Assembly (NCBI RefSeq): GCF_003628145.1 | Contig: NZ_RBZV01000002.1 | Location: 496,001 to 560,000 of the forward strand | DNA: 64,000 bases | Source of the DNA: Trinickia fusca | GTDB taxonomy: Bacteria; Pseudomonadota; Gammaproteobacteria; Burkholderiales; Burkholderiaceae | Direction of reading: 5' to 3' | Shown: piece by piece, positions 16,489 to 25,307 of the stretch | How the letters are laid out: each line of letters starts with the position of its first letter | Numbering within the stretch: position 1 is the first letter of the stretch | Translations under genes and position numbers: made by a program | The notes under the pieces: model-generated | The model's database searches: none | The model's input: the letters and a program-made list of their open reading frames with translations, nothing else | What the model was told of the DNA's origin: nothing

Positions 16489-16785
16489 TTACGCCCGGCC
16501 CGGGCGCGTAGCCGTTTCCAGCTCGGTCAGCCACACCAGCGCCTCGTCGCGCGAACTGCCGCACATCTGGGGTTGCGGCTGCAATCCCGAGCAACACGCG
16601 GGGCGCTCGGGCCGCCCGAAAATCAGGCATCGGTTGCCGTCGGCCAGTTGCACGCAGCGCACGCCCGCAGGCTTGCCGTCCGGCATACCCGGAATCGGGC
16701 TCGTAATCGACGGGGCGATGCAGCATGCGCCGCAGTCTGGGCGGCATGCATGGGTGCCGGCGGACGGCGAAACGGAAACACTCAC
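16489..16785 (-). CDS. YkgJ family cysteine-cluster protein
   Basis: A 98-residue protein with the YkgJ cysteine pattern [14 protein letters not shown] near the start, then C44, C53, C64-C65 and C75, likely to bind zinc or an iron-sulfur cluster. YkgJ proteins are small putative metal-binding proteins with no assigned reaction. The start is GTG at 16785 after an AAGG element. Confidence 0.85.
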   Translation of the reverse strand: MSVSVSPSAGTHACRPDCGACCIAPSITSPIPGMPDGKPAGVRCVQLADGNRCLIFGRPERPACCSGLQPQPQMCGSSRDEALVWLTELETATRPGRA

Positions 16786-16931
16786 GACCTTGACCTCGAA
16801 CGTCTACAGCGCGCGTCATGCGGCGCGCCAAGTCGGCATTGTGCCTGCGTTTGCGCGCCGCGGCTTTCGCGGGTAGAAACAGACCTTGGTAAAGTAACAA
16901 CCCCTTTCCACGGCAGAATCGAGGACACATC

Positions 16932-17192
16932 ATGCGCGGCACGAAAGCCATCCACGCAGTCGAACGGCTCAAGGCACGCAGCGGCAACGCCGCCTATGCC
17001 GCGGTAAGCCTGCCAGGCGGACGCTTCCGTCTCGTCGACAAGACCGGTGGTCAGGACGCGCCCGTCGGCGAGCCACTGCCGCTCGAAGCCTTCGTGACAT
17101 TCGTCGATACGCTCTCGCCAGCCCAGCCGAAAAAGGCGAGCAAGCTCGATGTCGCGTTCGAGGCGCAAATCAAGCGCAGCCAGAATCGCTAA
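16932..17192 (+). CDS. Conserved hypothetical protein
   Basis: An 86-residue basic protein with a predicted helix, a short strand pair (AAVSLPGGRFRLVDK) and a lysine-rich end. GAGGA lies in front of the ATG and the codon use is typical. I recognise no function; it looks like a lineage-restricted protein. It sits upstream of the isoaspartate methyltransferase-like gene with about 105 bases between. Confidence 0.65.
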   Translation: MRGTKAIHAVERLKARSGNAAYAAVSLPGGRFRLVDKTGGQDAPVGEPLPLEAFVTFVDTLSPAQPKKASKLDVAFEAQIKRSQNR

Positions 17193-17297
17193 CGGCGCCT
17201 CCGCGCGCACGCGCGGTAGCGCCCCCCGGTTTGGTACAATCCGCAGGTTTCTCTCCACCGTCGTTGTCGAACCGCTTTCGCCTCAGCCCGTCAAGTC

Positions 17298-17951
17298 ATG
17301 AACATCGAGCAAGCCCGTTTCAACATGATCGAGCAGCAAATCCGCCCCTGGGATGTGCTGGACCAGGAAGTGCTCAATCTGCTGTCGATCGTCAAGCGCG
17401 AAAACTTCGTTCCCGCCGCGTACCGCGACATCGCTTTTGCCGACCTCGAGGTGCCGCTGCCCGCTGGCCAGCACATGCTCGCGCCGCGCGTCGAAGCTCG
17501 CGTGCTGCAGGAATTGGCCATCAAGAAACACGAGAGCGTGCTCGAGATCGGTGCAGGCTCGGGCTACATGGCAGCACTGCTCGCGCATCGCGGCCATCAC
17601 GTGCTGACCGTCGACATCAAGCCTGAGCTCGTCGAGCTGGCGCAGCACAACCTTGCTGCGAACGGCGTGACGAACGTGCAAGTGGCGCTCGGCGACGCCT
17701 CGCGCGGCTGGGCCGCTGGCGCGCCGTACGACGTCATCTGCGTCTCGGGCGGCCTGCCCGTGCTGCCGCAAGCGTTGCTCGAGCAGCTGAAGATCGGCGG
17801 TCGCCTAGCCGCGTTCGTCGGCACGGCGCCGGTCATGAAGGCGCAGATCATCACGCGCATCGACGACAAGCAGTTCCGCGTCAACGACGTGTTCGAGACT
17901 TACATCGAAGCGCTCGAGAACGCCGCCGAGCCGCCGCGCTTCAAGTTCTAA
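17298..17951 (+). CDS. Protein-L-isoaspartate O-methyltransferase family protein
   Basis: A 217-residue SAM methyltransferase of the PCMT family. Motif I is VLEIGAGSGYMAALLA (about residues 81-96), preceded by the family's MLAPRVEARVLQEL segment where canonical PCMTs have S-x-P-x-x-V/I-A-x-M. Because the S-QP motif is replaced, repair of isoaspartate cannot be assumed; many proteobacteria have this paralogue before tolC/rhodanese genes. A TACAAT element at 17235-17240 may be the -10 box. A rhodanese gene follows by 65 bases. Confidence 0.88.
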   Translation: MNIEQARFNMIEQQIRPWDVLDQEVLNLLSIVKRENFVPAAYRDIAFADLEVPLPAGQHMLAPRVEARVLQELAIKKHESVLEIGAGSGYMAALLAHRGHHVLTVDIKPELVELAQHNLAANGVTNVQVALGDASRGWAAGAPYDVICVSGGLPVLPQALLEQLKIGGRLAAFVGTAPVMKAQIITRIDDKQFRVNDVFETYIEALENAAEPPRFKF

Positions 17952-18016
17952 GTCCCTGCACAGGGGCGTGGCCGCCAAGCCATGCCCTCGCCTCTCTTTC
18001 GCCCTACTCGTTCACG

Positions 18017-18340
18017 ATGCAAAACCTGACCGCTCCCGCACTGGCCGAATGGCTCGCCGACAACGCGCGCCACGCGCCCGTGCTGCTCGACGTGCGCGAA
18101 CCGTGGGAAATCACCACGGCCCAGATCGCCGGCTCGATCTCGATTCCGATGCGCGACATTCCCGCCCGCAGCGAAGAACTCGACGACGACGCGGAAATCG
18201 TCTGCATCTGCCATCACGGCGCCCGCAGCGCCAATGTCGCGATGTTCCTCGAATCGCGCGGCTTTACGAAGGTGTTCAACCTGCAAGGCGGAATCGATGC
18301 CTGGTCGCGTCAAGTCGACGCGTCGGTGCCGCTTTACTGA
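18017..18340 (+). CDS. Rhodanese-like domain protein
   Basis: A 107-residue single-domain rhodanese. The family patterns are LLDVREPWE (about 24-32), IPMRDIP, and the active loop CHHGARSANVA with the catalytic cysteine (about residue 63), followed by GFTKVFNLQGGIDAWS. It is probably a sulfurtransferase or sulfur carrier; the partner is unknown. It is co-directional with the methyltransferase and ends before a strong terminator. Confidence 0.92.
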   Translation: MQNLTAPALAEWLADNARHAPVLLDVREPWEITTAQIAGSISIPMRDIPARSEELDDDAEIVCICHHGARSANVAMFLESRGFTKVFNLQGGIDAWSRQVDASVPLY

Positions 18341-18358
18341 ACACGGCAAGCGATATAA

Positions 18359-18397
18359 GAAAAAGCGGCCTGCATCCTCGATGCCGGCCGCTTTTTC
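18359..18397. terminator. Bidirectional intrinsic terminator
   Basis: An 11-12 bp stem (AAAAAGCGGCC at 18360-18370 with GGCCGCTTTTT at 18386-18396) carries a short extra stem in the loop. The A and T tracts on its two sides let it serve both the rhodanese gene (plus strand) and the convergent sulfotransferase gene (minus strand). Confidence 0.88.
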
Positions 18398-18424
18398 TTT
18401 GGGTTCCTCATGGCGTGAGGCGGC

Positions 18425-19297
18425 TCATGCGGCATACCCGAAGCGCTCGAGACATTGCTGAACATCCTGCGGCACCTGTGAGAAGTCGTGGCCGCCATAC
18501 GTTTCCCATGCGCCGACACTGCCCTTGAAGACGGGGCTCGTTTTCGCTTCCGACCAGCTCCGGTAGGCCGGCGACAACATCTCGTTCAGGTCGCTTTTGT
18601 GAAACCGGCGGTAATCGGTTGCTGTGCCGGGCTCCAGCATGCGAGGCTCGTACGCGATTTGCAGAAATACGCATATCTTGCGTAGTTCGCGTTCGGGGTC
18701 TTGAACGAAATCTTCATAACGAACCGTAAGAACCTGCTCCGGGCGCAGCATCTGTTCGCACGAGGTAGCGATCGCGCTCGCTTCCACAGCCCACCGAGCC
18801 AGATTCCGGCCGACGTCCTTGTGCCACCACGGTGTCCTTGCGAACGAAATCGCCACGTCGCGGCCATCCCGGACCATATGGATATAGCGCGCCTGCGGAT
18901 AGAGCTCGTTCAGAATATCGATGCCCAGGCCGTACCAAGGGGTCTGCTCGAGACACACCGACTTGCCCTTCGCCTTCGCGATCTCCGCATAGAACTCGCC
19001 CATCAGCAACTTCAACGTCGCGACAGGGAATGACATGCCCTCGAGATAGCGCTCATAGTCGAAGTACGCGCGAAGATCGTGCGGGCACCGCTTCTGCACG
19101 AAGTCGATGTAATCGGCCGCGCCAGCTTTGAAATGCACACCGGCCTCGACGATTTCGTGCAGCCCCGCGCCATTGCCGCGGTACTGAAAGAGAAGCTGCG
19201 TTTCCGGGGGCACGCAAACATCAGAATGAGCGTCCAGAATCGATGCAAGCAGCGTCGTGCCGCACCTGCCCGTTCCGATAATGAATCCGTTCATCAA
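18425..19297 (-). CDS. PAPS-dependent sulfotransferase
   Basis: A 290-residue sulfotransferase. The 5'-phosphosulfate loop is FIIGTGRCGTTLLASIL (residues about 5-21) and the 3'-phosphate segment is YIHMVRDGRDVAISF (about 137-151). These are the two PAPS-binding signatures of the family. The acceptor is not predictable; it could be a glycan, lipid or small molecule. The gene is followed upstream on the same strand by an APS kinase (cysC), so the pair supplies and uses PAPS. The stop lies just beyond the bidirectional terminator. Confidence 0.88.
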   Translation of the reverse strand: MMNGFIIGTGRCGTTLLASILDAHSDVCVPPETQLLFQYRGNGAGLHEIVEAGVHFKAGAADYIDFVQKRCPHDLRAYFDYERYLEGMSFPVATLKLLMGEFYAEIAKAKGKSVCLEQTPWYGLGIDILNELYPQARYIHMVRDGRDVAISFARTPWWHKDVGRNLARWAVEASAIATSCEQMLRPEQVLTVRYEDFVQDPERELRKICVFLQIAYEPRMLEPGTATDYRRFHKSDLNEMLSPAYRSWSEAKTSPVFKGSVGAWETYGGHDFSQVPQDVQQCLERFGYAA

Positions 19298-19387
19298 TTT
19301 CCCAATGAAATAATTTAGGTGTGCAAATTAATATATCGATCTGATCAAGACCAACCCTAAACCACGAGCGTCGCTCCGCAGGCCGCG

Positions 19388-20020
19388 TCAATCCAAGCTG
19401 CGTGCGAGCCGGATGTGATCGCCGACGAATCTCGAGAGTGTAGCGAGGCTCTCCGTAATCGAGCCGCTCATCGTGTCGATTCTCAGATCGGGCGAAATCG
19501 GCGCTTCATAGGGGGAAGACAGGCCTGTGAATTCAGGTATTTCGCTGCGACGGGCCCGGGCATAGAGCCCTTTGGGATCGCGCGCCTCACAGCATGCCAA
19601 GCTGCTGTCGACATGGATTTCGAAGAAGCGGTCCTTGACGATGTCGCGTGCAAGTTCGCGGTGGGCCACGAGCGGAGAGATCAACGCACAGATGACGACG
19701 AAGCCCGTGTCCTTGAAGAGCGCGGCGACCTCGGCCGTGCGGCGAACGTTTTCGAGCCTGTCTGCGCTCGTGAACCCGAGCCCCGCATTCAGCCCGGTGC
19801 GCAGCTCATCCCCGTCCAGGACCATCACCAAGCACTGCCGGAGCCTCAGCTGCGTTTGCAGCGCGCGAGCGAGCGTCGACTTGCCCGCCCCCGACATGCC
19901 GGTCATCCAGAGCACGCCGCCAGGGCTCTCATTCTGTGTACGGTACGACGCGGGCAGCGCCCTCGGTAGGGGCGCGGTGTCTGCCGCCAGCATCGACGCA
20001 GACTGGGTGGACTGTTCCAA
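19388..20020 (-). CDS. cysC: Adenylylsulfate (APS) kinase
   Basis: A 210-residue kinase that phosphorylates APS to PAPS. The P-loop is GMSGAGKSTLA (about residues 42-52), followed by DGDELRTGLNAGLGF, ADRLENVRRTAEVA and ALISPLVAHRELAR, all typical of CysC, and KGLYARAR near the C-terminus. The frame is open far upstream, but only this part is conserved. The TTG at 20020 has a GGAG site at good spacing; the ATG at 19993 is the alternative. It is linked to a sulfotransferase rather than to cysDN, so it is likely dedicated to sulfation instead of cysteine synthesis. Confidence 0.88.
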   Translation of the reverse strand: MEQSTQSASMLAADTAPLPRALPASYRTQNESPGGVLWMTGMSGAGKSTLARALQTQLRLRQCLVMVLDGDELRTGLNAGLGFTSADRLENVRRTAEVAALFKDTGFVVICALISPLVAHRELARDIVKDRFFEIHVDSSLACCEARDPKGLYARARRSEIPEFTGLSSPYEAPISPDLRIDTMSGSITESLATLSRFVGDHIRLARSLD

Positions 20021-20297
20021 GATTCTCTCCAGCTCGCTTGCCGCACGGATGTTCGTTGTGGGCAACTGCTTGGGCCGCAGTATATGTCGTGACCCGCGAA
20101 GAATCGGAGAACGTCTGGAGTGCGAACTGTTACGGATCGTTTCCCACACCGCACCGGGTGGGCGCCGTTCCTTACAGCCGAAATGAAAATGCGGGACAGG
20201 CAGGAAAGGCCGCCCCGCCACTGCACGAAGCCGTGAAGAATCTTCTGAATTAATTGACGCGTCGCACTCCCTGCCGGCAGCGCGACGCGCCAGATGG

Positions 20298-22274
20298 TCA
20301 GTCGTTGTACTTCCAGATGTTGTAGAAGCTGACCTGCCCCGACGTCCAGCCCAATTGCACGAGGCGCGAGGCGCCCGCTTGCAATGCCGGGAACGCACAT
20401 GCCGGCGTGCACTGCTGCGTGCCCGTCTGATCCATGCCCGCGGTCACCGTCGCCGAATACTGGCCGCTGGGGGCATACGTGGCAGGCCCGACCCACCAGC
20501 CGTCGACTTCGGTTGCAGGCGTCACACCCGTGCCCGGCGAAGCTTGAATCTGCGCCTTCATTACGAGCGGCGCGATGTTGGCCGTCGTCGTGTTGTTGGC
20601 CCATTGCAGGTTCACCGCGCCTTGCGCACTCGCCGCCGAGCCCGACGGACTCAGGAAGGCGCTCGTCGTGCTCGAGAGCAGCGATTGCCACGCGACGCCG
20701 TTGCCCGCCGCAGCCGGCAGCGTCGGACTCACGTTCGTCACGGTGAACGGCTGGCCGATCGCGGTGCCCGTAGCGTCATAGAACGTCACCGTATAGTTCG
20801 CGTACTGCGGCACGTTGGTCGTGTCGATCGGCTGCGGCGTATAGAGGCCGCTGTTGTTGCTGCCGGGCGCAAACGTGCCGGTGAGGCCCGGCAACGTCTG
20901 CCATGACCAGCGATACAGGCTCGTGTTCGAGTTCGTCGTCATCGGCGCAGTCGGTGCTTGCTGGAGCGCCGTGCTCGTGAGCGCGAGCAGCGTATTGCCC
21001 GTGCCGTTGCGCGGCACGAGATACACCGAGCCGCTGATGCCCGGGCCCGTCACCGACGCGGAAGCGAGATTGACCGGATTCGGCGTGCCCGCCGCGCCGA
21101 CCGGAATGTTGATGCCAAGCCCTGCCTCGTAACGGCTGTATGGCTGGTTCGTCGCGTCGAGCGACTGGCGGCGCGCGAGGAACGAGCTGATCGTGACGTT
21201 GTAGGGTTGTTGATTGCCGACGATGTCCCACGTCCCGCCCGACTGTTGCACGATCGTCGTGGTCGAACCGAGCGTGCCGTCGGCCGCCTTGTAGCGCAGC
21301 AGCACGAGGGCCTTCTGCGTGCCGTTGCTCATGAAGAACTTCAGCGTCTGCGGCGTACCGAGCGTGACACCAGACGCTGCCAGGGCCGGATGAGCGGCAG
21401 CAAACGTCGAATAGCCGTTCTCCAGGTAGCTCGAATCGATCGCCTGCGAGCACGACGCCGAATTGCCGCCAAGGCACTGACCCAACGCAGTGACGACGGC
21501 GCTGAGGTAATTGGCTGCGGCCGGCGGCGCGACGAGCGGCGCGAGCGGCGACGAATTGACGTTCAGCGCAAAGCCGTTGATCGGGTCGGACGCCGACATC
21601 AGCTTCGTCCCGCCCGTCGGCGCCGCGACGATCTGCACGGCATCGATAGCGGCATCGGCACCCGTCTGGTTGGCCTTGAACGGCGTGCCAATCGGATCGA
21701 ACGACGAAGCGTTCAGGCCGTTCATCGCCAAGATCGACTGCAGCGCCGTGTCGAGCTTCGTCACGGCCGATGCTACGTTGGCCTGCGTGACCAGCGAGGA
21801 CAGATTCGCCGGCGAAGCCACGTCGAGTGAATTGCCACTGGAGGTCAGCAGCGCGGCCACGGCGGTCGTCAAGGTGGTCACGTTGGCCGTGATGGTCGCC
21901 GAGCCGGCCGGCACGCCAGCCAACACCGAGACGAGCGTCGGGCTGATGCCGGACGGATCGGAGGCGACGATGGCCAACGGCGGCGTCAGTGTCGTGATGT
22001 CGATCGAGTAGTTGCCTGACGAGTCGCTGACCGCAGCAGCGCTCACGCCCTTCGAATCGATGACCGTCACGTTCGCGCCGACGACTGCGCTACCGACTGC
22101 CACCGTACCCGTCATCGTCGTGGAAGCTGCGCTCGTCGGGCTCGAACTCGTCGAGCTCGACGAACTGCCCCCGCCCCCGCCGCAGCCGCTCAGCGCCGCA
22201 ATGGCAAGCACTGCCGCAGCCGTCAATGCAAACCCCGTTTTGGCGCGAAGCCGTGTGGTCTTTTGGTGATTCAC
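20298..22274 (-). CDS. Large lipoprotein with Ig-like/carboxypeptidase-regulatory-like N-terminal domain
   Basis: A 658-residue exported lipoprotein: basic N-terminus, hydrophobic helix and lipobox LSGC at about 28-31, followed by GGGGGSSSSS. Residues about 52-130 look like a carboxypeptidase-regulatory/transthyretin-like fold (GTVAVGSAVVGANVTVIDSKG then SGNYSIDI). The rest is Ser/Thr/Asn-rich with beta character and a late NNTTTANI segment. No catalytic motif is seen, and a surface or cell-wall-binding role is only a guess. The start is GTG at 22274 after GGGGA. A similar C-GGGGG run occurs in the lipoprotein at 10353-11234. Confidence 0.82.
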   Translation of the reverse strand: MNHQKTTRLRAKTGFALTAAAVLAIAALSGCGGGGGSSSSSTSSSPTSAASTTMTGTVAVGSAVVGANVTVIDSKGVSAAAVSDSSGNYSIDITTLTPPLAIVASDPSGISPTLVSVLAGVPAGSATITANVTTLTTAVAALLTSSGNSLDVASPANLSSLVTQANVASAVTKLDTALQSILAMNGLNASSFDPIGTPFKANQTGADAAIDAVQIVAAPTGGTKLMSASDPINGFALNVNSSPLAPLVAPPAAANYLSAVVTALGQCLGGNSASCSQAIDSSYLENGYSTFAAAHPALAASGVTLGTPQTLKFFMSNGTQKALVLLRYKAADGTLGSTTTIVQQSGGTWDIVGNQQPYNVTISSFLARRQSLDATNQPYSRYEAGLGINIPVGAAGTPNPVNLASASVTGPGISGSVYLVPRNGTGNTLLALTSTALQQAPTAPMTTNSNTSLYRWSWQTLPGLTGTFAPGSNNSGLYTPQPIDTTNVPQYANYTVTFYDATGTAIGQPFTVTNVSPTLPAAAGNGVAWQSLLSSTTSAFLSPSGSAASAQGAVNLQWANNTTTANIAPLVMKAQIQASPGTGVTPATEVDGWWVGPATYAPSGQYSATVTAGMDQTGTQQCTPACAFPALQAGASRLVQLGWTSGQVSFYNIWKYND

Positions 22275-22522
22275 TGTGGTCCCCGTTGACTCGGTTTGTT
22301 TCGGTTTCGATACGGCTTATTTACAACTTCATTTTTTTTGCAATACGAATGCAAAACATCCGACATGAAGCCGTCCAATTTAAGCAGATGGTTTGGTGTG
22401 CCGTCTATCACGCGTACCAATGCCACCACACGCGCTGCGAGGCGGAGCGATTACGAACGGTTACACCAGACCGCAGCCAATCGGATGACGGCCGCGGACA
22501 ACAAGGCAGCGAAGTGTGTCGA

Positions 22523-23857
22523 TTACTTCGTTTCCCTAATCACTTGCGCAACAGTGGAAAACAATTCATCGATTTGCGTTTCGTCGATGATCAGCGGCGG
22601 CGAAAACGCCAATATGTCACCCGTATAACGGACCAGCACGCCCTTCTCGAAGCAGCCGACGAATACGTCGTAGGCCCGCTTGCCCGGCGCACCTTCGCGT
22701 GGCTGCAATTCGACGCCGCCAATGAGGCCGAGATTGCGCACGTCGATGACATGCGGCTCACCGCGCAACCGGTGGATGGCAGCTTCGAAATACGGTGCCA
22801 GGCGTGCCGCGCGCGCGAACAGCTGCTCGCGCTCGTAGAGATCGATCGTCGCGCAAGCGGCTGCGGCCCCGATCGGGTGGCCTGAGTAGGTATAGCCGTG
22901 GAAGAACTCGATACCGTCGGCCACGCCGCCAACGATGGCATCGTGGATCGCCGCACTGGCTGCCACGGCGCCAAGCGGCGCCGCCGCGTTGTTGGTCCCT
23001 TTGGCCATCGTCAACAAATCCGGCGTCACGCCGAAATATTGCGCGGCGAATGCTGCGCCCAGGCGCCCCCAGCCCGTGATGACTTCATCGAAGATCATTA
23101 GGATGCCGTATTGATCGCAAATCGCGCGAAGCCGTTCGAGATAGCCACGCGGCGGGATCAGCACGCCCGCCGACCCGGCAACCGGTTCGACGATGACGGC
23201 GGCAATCGTCGACGCGTCGTGCAGCGCGACGAGCCGCTCGAGTTCGTCCGCGAGGTGCGCTCCCCATGCGGGCTGGCCTTTCGAGAACGCCGCATGCTCG
23301 AGGCTCAACGTATGCGGCAAATGATCGACCGCGGGCAGCAACGCGCCCGAATACGCTCGGCGATTGGGCGTGATGCCGCCCACCGAGATGCCGCCGAAGC
23401 CGACACCGTGATAGCCACGCTCGCGCCCGATGAAACGCGTACGCTGCCCTTGACCGCATGCGCGGTGATAGGCCAGCGCAATCTTCAGCGCGGTATCCAC
23501 GGCCTCGGAGCCCGAATTGGTCAGGAAGATGTGCTTGAGATCGCCTGGCGTGTGACGTGCGATTTTCGTGGCCGCTTCGAACGCGATCGGATGGCCCATC
23601 TGGAACGTCGGCGCAAAATCCATTTCTTCGGCTTGCGCTTTCACCGCGGCGACGATTTCGTCCCGGCAGTGCCCGGCATTGACGCACCAAAGCCCCGCCG
23701 TGCCGTCGAGAATGCGGCGCCCGTCATACGAGGTGTAGTACATCCCCTTCGCGCGCTTGAGCAGACGCGGCGCTTGCTTGAACTGACGATTGGCCGTAAA
23801 CGGCATCCAGAACGCCGACAGGTCGAGCGATGCATCATTGGAATCGCGCTGGCTCAT
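22523..23857 (-). CDS. Class III aminotransferase (omega-amino acid:pyruvate type)
   Basis: A 444-residue fold-type I PLP aminotransferase. The core motifs are FLTNSGSEAVDTALKIA (about 110-126), RGYHGVGFGG, IFDEVITGWGRLG (about 254-266, the PLP-nitrogen aspartate) and the lysine in LLTMAKGTNNAAAPLGA (about 282-298). The N-terminal FWMPFTANRQFK is characteristic of beta-alanine/omega-amino acid:pyruvate transaminases. It probably converts beta-alanine or similar amines with pyruvate to an aldehyde and alanine. It stands alone, with about 250 bases to the lipoprotein gene. Confidence 0.92.
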   Translation of the reverse strand: MSQRDSNDASLDLSAFWMPFTANRQFKQAPRLLKRAKGMYYTSYDGRRILDGTAGLWCVNAGHCRDEIVAAVKAQAEEMDFAPTFQMGHPIAFEAATKIARHTPGDLKHIFLTNSGSEAVDTALKIALAYHRACGQGQRTRFIGRERGYHGVGFGGISVGGITPNRRAYSGALLPAVDHLPHTLSLEHAAFSKGQPAWGAHLADELERLVALHDASTIAAVIVEPVAGSAGVLIPPRGYLERLRAICDQYGILMIFDEVITGWGRLGAAFAAQYFGVTPDLLTMAKGTNNAAAPLGAVAASAAIHDAIVGGVADGIEFFHGYTYSGHPIGAAAACATIDLYEREQLFARAARLAPYFEAAIHRLRGEPHVIDVRNLGLIGGVELQPREGAPGKRAYDVFVGCFEKGVLVRYTGDILAFSPPLIIDETQIDELFSTVAQVIRETK

Positions 23858-24019
23858 GTTGTGCCCTCCTCCACGGCCCGATTCTTTAGTCTAGGGGCCG
23901 TGTCGCGTTTCACCAATGTCGCTCGTGCGGCGCTGCCGTAACCTGTCAAACGGGGGTGCTAGAATGCGCGGCAAATATTTAAAGCGGGTCCGCTCATCCC
24001 CACCAGGAAGCGGGCACGC

Positions 24020-25273
24020 GTGTACCTAGCCATACGCATGACCAAGCCGACACGCCGCACCTCCATCCTGTTTCACATCGTCGAATTCAACGAAGGGGGC
24101 ATCGAATCTTCGCTGCTTCAATGGTTGAAGATCTACGATCGCCGAGAATTCGACGTGAGCCTGTCCGTCATGTTCACGTCGCCCGCGTTCGAAAATCATT
24201 ATCGGGCGCTCATTCCGGCCGACGTGAAGCTGGAGATGCTGGTCGATCGGCCCTGGCTCAACTACTTCCAGGCCCGCCGTCACGCGAACCGGCTCGGCAA
24301 ACCCGGGCGTGTCGCGCGCGACGTATTCAACTCGCTGGCCGTGCGGCCCTATGTGACCCGACGTCTGGCCGCGCTGGCCCGTCAGCACGACGTGATCGTC
24401 GACTTCGATATGTCCCTGCGCCGCTGGGCTGGCCGCTTCGACATCGCCTGGCTCGGCGTCAATCATTTCAGTTTCGACGCGCGCCTCGGCCATCGCCCCC
24501 GCAAAGCAAAGAGGCTGTCGCGCCAGTACGCGCGTTATGACGCAGTCGTCGCCTTGAATGAGCAAATGGCGGCGGAAGCGACCTCGATGTTCGGCGACAC
24601 CTTGCAGCGCCTGTTCGTCTTGCCCAACGCCATCGATGTCGACGGCATCCGCGCCAGCGCGAACGCGGCCGAGGCGCCGCGCGCGCCATGTTCGGCACCC
24701 TATATCGTGTCGGTGGCACGGCTCGACGAATACCAGAAGGATCATGGCACGCTGCTGCAGGCTTACGCGCAGCTATTGCGCGAGGTCGACGTTCCCGAAC
24801 ATCTCGTCATCGCCGGCGACGGCGGATCTCGACAGGCCCTTCAGGCGCGAGCCGCTGAACTCGGCATCGCCGCGCGCGTGCATTTTGTCGGCCATGTCGA
24901 CAATCCCCACGCCCTCGTAGCCGGAGCAAGCCTATTCGTCCTCAGCTCGCGGTTCGAAGGCATGCCGATGGGGCTGCTCGAAGCGCTCACGCATGGCAAG
25001 GCGATCGTCGCCACGGACTGCCCGACCGGCCCGCGCGACATTCTCGACAATGGACGCTTCGGCATCCTGGTCCCTGTCAGCGATACCGCTGCGATGACTG
25101 AGGCGTTTCGCAACTTGCTGACCGTCGAGACGCTTCGCCACGAACTCAGCAGCAAAGCGTTCGCGCGCGCGCAGTACTACGGCATCGAAGAAAGCAACAA
25201 ACGATTCGCTGCCTGCGTGGCAACCGCTCGCGGTGCACGCGGCGAGCCCGCCATCGCGACAGCGGCGCGCTGA
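24020..25273 (+). CDS. Glycosyltransferase family 4 (GT-B)
   Basis: A 417-residue GT-B glycosyltransferase. The N-terminal half has the acceptor domain starting ILFHIVEFNEGGIESSL; the C-terminal half has the donor domain with VSVARLDEYQKDHGTLLQAY, VHFVGHVDNP and SRFEGMPMGLLEAL (the E-x7-E motif of GT4). It is likely an LPS core or glycan transferase, because waaA follows convergently. The GTG at 24020 has an AGGA site; the ATG at 24038 is an alternative start with no clear site. The sugar is not predictable. Confidence 0.9.
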   Translation: MYLAIRMTKPTRRTSILFHIVEFNEGGIESSLLQWLKIYDRREFDVSLSVMFTSPAFENHYRALIPADVKLEMLVDRPWLNYFQARRHANRLGKPGRVARDVFNSLAVRPYVTRRLAALARQHDVIVDFDMSLRRWAGRFDIAWLGVNHFSFDARLGHRPRKAKRLSRQYARYDAVVALNEQMAAEATSMFGDTLQRLFVLPNAIDVDGIRASANAAEAPRAPCSAPYIVSVARLDEYQKDHGTLLQAYAQLLREVDVPEHLVIAGDGGSRQALQARAAELGIAARVHFVGHVDNPHALVAGASLFVLSSRFEGMPMGLLEALTHGKAIVATDCPTGPRDILDNGRFGILVPVSDTAAMTEAFRNLLTVETLRHELSSKAFARAQYYGIEESNKRFAACVATARGARGEPAIATAAR

Positions 25274-25279
25274 TATCGG

Positions 25280-25299
25280 GGGCTGGCATCGGCCAGCCC
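25280..25299. terminator. Hairpin between convergent genes
   Basis: An 8-bp perfect stem (GGGCTGGC with GCCAGCCC, 4-base loop) lies between the ends of the glycosyltransferase and waaA. No long T-run follows, so it is a moderate terminator candidate. Confidence 0.5.
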
Positions 25300-25307
25300 G
25301 GCTTTGC

